A stretch of DNA of 64,000 nucleotides. Source: Lunularia cruciata (lineage: Eukaryota; Streptophyta; Marchantiopsida; Lunulariales; Lunulariaceae). This document shows positions 59,301-64,000 of the stretch, one piece after another (positions within the stretch are counted from its first letter, which is position 1; each line of letters starts with the position of its first letter). The position numbers were made by a program, and so were the translations under genes. The notes beneath the pieces are model-generated. The model saw only the letters and a list, made by a program, of their open reading frames with translations, was not told the origin of the DNA and did not search any database. The stretch spans positions 12,467,001 through 12,531,000 of the forward strand of contig OX419755.1 of the NCBI GenBank assembly GCA_948567375.1. The letters are read 5' to 3'.

Positions 59301-62300
59301 TACTGGTCGGGTGAACTCTGGTGTTGGAAATTGTCCCTCATATATCCTGCTACGTATTTTCACTGATGTACTGAGGCGATGCTAGAACTACCCCACGAGG
59401 TGGATTCTCCAAGTAATCCCGACCCACAAAACAATTGCCAGGGGATAATGACAGGAAATAACAAACACCATCAACGTCCAATTCAATTCCAAATGGACTG
59501 CTCGCCCAGAAGTATAATGGACCCACAACCAGAAGATGCTGGATAACGAAGAGAGAAGAAGAGAGAAACGATAGAGATTCTCTTCTTTCTCGTCTTCTTC
59601 TCTTCCTCGTTTCCACAACTCACAATTTGAAATCGAGTGCGCGGAAGCAGAACATACACACAATGTATGGATCGAATTTTTATTACTACCTGCAGCAGCA
59701 GTAGCAGTGGCGCTCACGATGGGGTCGGTGGATTGTCAAATTCGCCCACAAGCAAGCAAGAAGCAGTGCTCTTTCCCACTCTTCAATTCTTGCTTTCGAC
59801 CGATTCCTCCCACTTCGAACCCAGGGATGGATTCTTCTTCTTCAGCAGCCCCCTGGAGCTCACACTCCATGCATGACATGTTCGTCTGACTCCCTCGGAA
59901 GGAGTTTTCCGTTCGGACGTCACCCGTGCGTTTAACTCCCATACGTCCGACACTCTTTACGTGCGGCTGAATCTTTGCTGGATTCGGGGATCGCTGCCAT
60001 CCATGTTCTTGTAATCGACTTCCCTCTCTTGCTATTAAGGAAGCTGTGACTGTTGTTATTGTAACCTGCCGTTAGCCCTTTACTGTTTCCGCTATCCCGT
60101 GAACCATTGACGTTTACTTTGGGGAATTCCTAGCGGGATTTACCCTAAACTAAACTCTTCTAATATAATGTTGGTTTTTAGGCATCTAATGTTGGTATTA
60201 CCATAGTGGAGTGTTCTTATCGTGGAAGTACATCTTTGGCACTGACATGCAAATTCTTCGACTCTTCCTTGGGATAAACTCGTCCTTGCAATCTTGGGAA
60301 CAAATAAGGAATACTAGCTGATGCTGATGCACGTGTCGTGAATAATATGCCTGGAAGGTATGATCGAGCGGGAATTTAAATAACCAGTTTCTATTGAATG
60401 TCCGAGTTTCGACAACCTTGGGGTTTGGACACGATTCGGGTACTGGTGGACCAAGGTGGTATTGGTTGCCCGAATGATGAAAAGAACAAAATTTTAAAAT
60501 TCAAAACGAAACTTAAAGTTTATATTTTGAGAATACTTAAACTTTAAAATAAATAAATTTATATTATCACACTATAAAAAAATTAATTTTATGATTTTTG
60601 TGTCAATAATTCTTAAATAAAAATTTAAGTAATTAATAAAATTTATAATACATAAATCAAATAAAATTTATTATATTATAAAGACATTTTTATATTAGTA
60701 ATAGAAATATACTTTCCCTGAAATTTAATATCGATTTAACGGATAGTTAAGATTAATTTCTTGTCCACCCAAATCATAGAGAAATGGAATCATAGGGAAT
60801 TTAACTCATCGAAGGATTGTCTACAATCCTTCATCCATCAAGGCTCTTAGGAAATCCAACCTGATCTATGATTTGGTACGCTTTGGACAACAGATTTTCT
60901 TATTTCCATTTCGTCTGATTCATCCACAAAGCTGTACTTAAAGGGGCTAATTATGCCACGAAGATCTTGCGACTCAAACGATACTTCTAACAAAGAGACA
61001 GTGTTCTGCTGCAATAATGAAAAGATGAAACAGAGCAGTTCGCAGAACAGCCGACATGCAACAAGCAAACTCTGGAGGAGGAAGATTCGGTGGCGAGATT
61101 AGTGTATAATCCGACACGTTAGTGCAGACGTTTGGTGGCAACATTGGATCCAGTATTCACTTTATCTCTCTTTGAAGCGAGTGGTTACGGATGACGATAA
61201 TGTGAATCGAAACTAGTGTGATTTGGACGGTAGAAGAGCAAGGATTGGACAAGCGTGAAAGGAGCTGCTTTGTCATCTAGGACTTCTTTAAGACCTGAAT
61301 CAACTTAATCATGTGACTTTCTCAACAGCTAGGAGGTTGTATGGACCATAAGTTTGACAAAAGATTGAGAACCTCAACGGAAAAGACAGGAGAATCTTAT
61401 ACGTGTAAACTGGAACTGTGGTTGCTACGAGAAGCAATCTCTTTTCAACGTAAATATTAAAAATTAGGAAGAAATGGGAAAAGGCAAGAATCTGCTATAT
61501 ATGACAATTGACCTGCTCCCCTTCAATAAAGCACAACGAGCAAGAGCCTCGTGATTTTCATGCTAGGTAATGCCACTTCGCACCATACTTTGTTAAGAGA
61601 AAAGGTAATAAACTATTTCTTGTAGTAATCTCACTTTGGACGAGACAAAGCAACAACTCACAGTTTGTCTAAATCGTATCTAGGGTTTTCTACAATAAAA
61701 GACTAAAGAAAAGGCAAAGAGAAAAAAGAACAGTAACCTACTGCATTGCAGCATGGCTCTACCAGAACCACACCGAAAAAAGAACAACATTTGCATTTCA
61801 CAGTAAGAAGGGTCTGCATAAATTTTGAAAGCGTATGGAAAGCACAGCAGCAGAGAACAGAATTTAGCGTGTGTTCTTGTACGGAGTAGGAAGGCAGTTA
61901 TGGTGGAGGGGACGGGACCGGTAATTTGGAGGTTGCTGTTTATCGTCCGGCTACTTGCCGGATAGTGCGGAAACAACGTCATCGGCTAAACCGGTGAAGT
62001 TCACCGGTATAGCTTCTCTAGACCGGGGTAAGTGACCGTTAAGAGAACCCCCCTTGAGAAGGAAGGTGACCGTTAACATATGTCCCATCTCTCGCACCTT
62101 GTCACTAACCAGATGGCTTCCATACGTGGCGCTGTTCATCAACATCCCATCCGTTCAAAGACTGCGGCGGACAGCCAGAAAAGATGGAAAGTGTGTATGC
62201 AGATCAAGACCTGGACGTCGTAGGATCTGGAAATCGATGGGTAACGACCGGGCGTGGAGCACAAGAGCGTGAGAAGGCATGGTTCGCATTCCTGCGCTGG

Positions 62301-63387
62301 CGTTTACCTGGATCCCATGCTATTAGGCGCGGGGCGGGGCGATCACAATGGGCGATGGATCTCTCCATGAGTAAACCCGACCGGCTTTACGCCATAGATG
62401 GGGCTCTGGGACCTTAGATGCTTACATGACGGGCAGTGGACAAACCTCCTTGCCTTGTATAAGATCATCTACTTTAGAAACAGCAGCCATCCTATGCAAG
62501 GCCATCTACGGACACAGGATCAATGCGCTCCTTCGATCACATCATTCCTGCTGTAAAATAGAGCAACAACTCGTATGGAACCTCAACATGATCATAGTCA
62601 CAGTATGCCTGTCGCGCTAAAATAATCTCCACTTGGTTTGCCGAGAACCGACCACGGTATATGTCTCTCCTGGAACGTGAAGGTGTAGATAGAGTTTTTC
62701 AGTAATAAGCTCCACAAATCGCGAGTAGAAAAGCTCTCAGTGAAGTTTGAGTAAGAAACTATGACCGTTGCTGGTGGTCAACATGTTTGCATTGGACTAT
62801 AGATAAGTAACTGCGTTCTTGACTTGGGGCTGTCAAGTGTTGACTGTACTTTACTCGGTAAGTACGGCTTTGGGCTGTCGCCTGAAGTTCAACCACACAG
62901 TATTTCAGTGGGTAAATGAAGCTAAGACACTTACCTTACCTGTTGTCTAAAGTCCAAGCAACCCCATGAGAGTGTTGGGTATCTTGCGGCGGAGGACCTT
63001 CTTTCTTGCTCAATTCTCGGATACAGTAATCATGAAATCATGAACAGATTTTGACCTCGCATCTTGTCAACATCAATCTCGTGCTTCACTTTCAATTCTA
63101 ATAGATGATTCTAATACTAGTCCTACGCGGTCGCCTCTTTCCTTTCCATGAAGATAGTCATGTATTCACAGAAAAGGAAGAAAAGAAAGACGAAAAAAGT
63201 GATGTATTCACAGCCCAATGTTTCTTTGCTAATTGAAACTCCTTAAGTTCGTGCGTGTTATGAACAAGACTATGGATTCGGTTCCGTCACTCTTCTGACC
63301 CATTGAGGTTTGAGAGTTTGAACTTTCATGTCTTTTGGTAAACACGATATAAGTACAGTAGCTGGCTCCATCCTTTTGGGAGCTTAC
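59301..63387. other. Region without a proven gene; AT-rich island and small repeats
   Basis: A strongly AT-rich island at about 60485-60720 could be a matrix-attachment-like or old-element remnant. A perfect 19-bp palindrome ACCGGTGAAGTTCACCGGT sits at 61990-62008, followed by two GTGACCGTTAA copies (62032 and 62066). Minus-strand frames at 59942-59736 and 62145-61951 are open but carry no known domain. A good 5' splice site follows CTGCTGCAG on the minus strand at about 59693, hinting at a first exon. Confidence 0.4.
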
Positions 63388-63597
63388 CTCTATTGGATTC
63401 AAGTTTGTCAACGCATTGCAATAAGAATGGGATTACAGTGCAAATGCTATATTCTTTGATGATAGCTACTACTTCTACAGAGGCACAGAAAGTACTGCAA
63501 AATAGTGCTTGAAATTTGTATGCTTGATCTTCAGGAACATCCTGCAAAGCAGTTGGTGAACTACTGTAAAGGCGAGCAATCTCTGCAACTTGTAAGG
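63388..63597 (-). CDS. Candidate internal exon of an unidentified gene
   Basis: The 210-bp segment is flanked on the minus strand by a pyrimidine-rich acceptor (ATTTCCAG) and a strong donor (GAG|GTAAGC). It stays open for 70 codons in one frame, with helical, Leu-rich sequence such as AEIARLYSSSP, DQAYKFQALFCSTF and VVAIIKEYSICTVIPFLLQ. I do not recognise the family. No neighbouring exon could be linked; upstream exons may lie beyond the window edge. Confidence 0.4.
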
Positions 63598-64000
63598 CTG
63601 GAAATGATCGTGAACTATCTTTTATCATAGATTAGTATCCAAAGACATTTCAGTAAAACAATAAGTTCGTTGATTCGAAGTTCTTGATTTACGTAGGAAG
63701 AATTTCCTGGATTCGAACTCATCGTCGAGGTAGAAAGATCCGAAATTAGAGGGGTATGGTTCGAACATTTTACTCCACCTCCTTGGCAATACCAAGATAA
63801 GAGCGGATGCAAATCGTTCTCGTAGTAACGCCTCTACGTTACGTAACTTGCAACTGTTTCTGCCTGTAGATGTTTGATTCTTTACAGCTTGTTTTGCTCA
63901 TTGTTTCAAGTGGCTGCTGGTTTCAAGAGGAATTTTGCAAATGGTTTAAAGCCATCTGTGTTGTATAGTGTTCCTTCATATGCGAAGCCGAAGATTTGGT
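63598..64000. other. Window edge, no feature resolved
   Basis: A minus-strand frame at 63812-63615 is open but unremarkable. It probably overlaps the intron upstream of the candidate exon. Confidence 0.4.

Noticed and set aside
60485-60720. Centromere or replication origin in the AT-rich island
   Set aside because: Only base composition supports it; there is no satellite array and no defined motif.
63700-63790. tRNA gene on the minus strand suggested by GAGTTCGAATCC
   Set aside because: The flanking bases do not form the T-stem, and no acceptor or anticodon stem fits.

Overview
This is a plant nuclear window. The evidence is spliceosomal GT-AG introns, two plastid-targeted proteins, a plant-type receptor-like kinase, Ty3/gypsy LTR retrotransposons and an inserted fragment of plastid atpB. 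Short introns and an intronless LSMT-like gene would suit a bryophyte or another early-diverging land plant, but that is inference and the species is not fixed by the sequence.

Layout. 1-10.7 kb has no gene I can prove; it holds a decayed tandem array of about 170-bp units at 7.34-8.28 kb that looks exon-like. 10.7-14.97 kb (minus) is a nine-exon gene for a 307-residue plastid TPR protein whose phases agree at every junction. It is divergent from an intronless Rubisco-LSMT-like SET-domain methyltransferase at 15.62-17.18 kb (plus).

18.6-40.7 kb is a retrotransposon block. Two copies of one large Ty3/gypsy family lie head to head, copy A (minus, about 18.6-28.1 kb) and copy B (plus, about 31.2-40.7 kb). 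The order is LTR - gag with two zinc knuckles - protease - C5 cytosine DNA methyltransferase - reverse transcriptase - RNase H - integrase - PHD finger - LTR. The methyltransferase lies between protease and RT; the PHD finger closes the polyprotein. This is the most interesting content: a retroelement carrying both a DNA-methylation writer and a likely histone-tail reader. Both copies are pseudogenes full of stops, many explained by C-to-T change, and some lesions are shared. The 3.1-kb spacer holds a nuclear atpB fragment inside another repeat family.

40.7-52.3 kb is more repeat-rich DNA: a pogo/Tigger-type transposase pseudogene (42.5-44.2 kb), a coiled-coil relic, tandem doublets, a second copy of the spacer repeat family, and a roughly 400-bp inverted-repeat element with a central palindrome. 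54.6-57.5 kb (minus) holds the membrane, kinase and acidic-tail exons of a receptor-like kinase; its ectodomain exons could not be placed. 57.5-64 kb has no firm gene apart from one candidate exon near 63.5 kb.

The host genes are unrelated single genes. The TPR and SET genes may share a 654-bp divergent promoter region and both probably act in plastids. All calls are by eye from translation, motif and splice-phase reasoning; no search was run.
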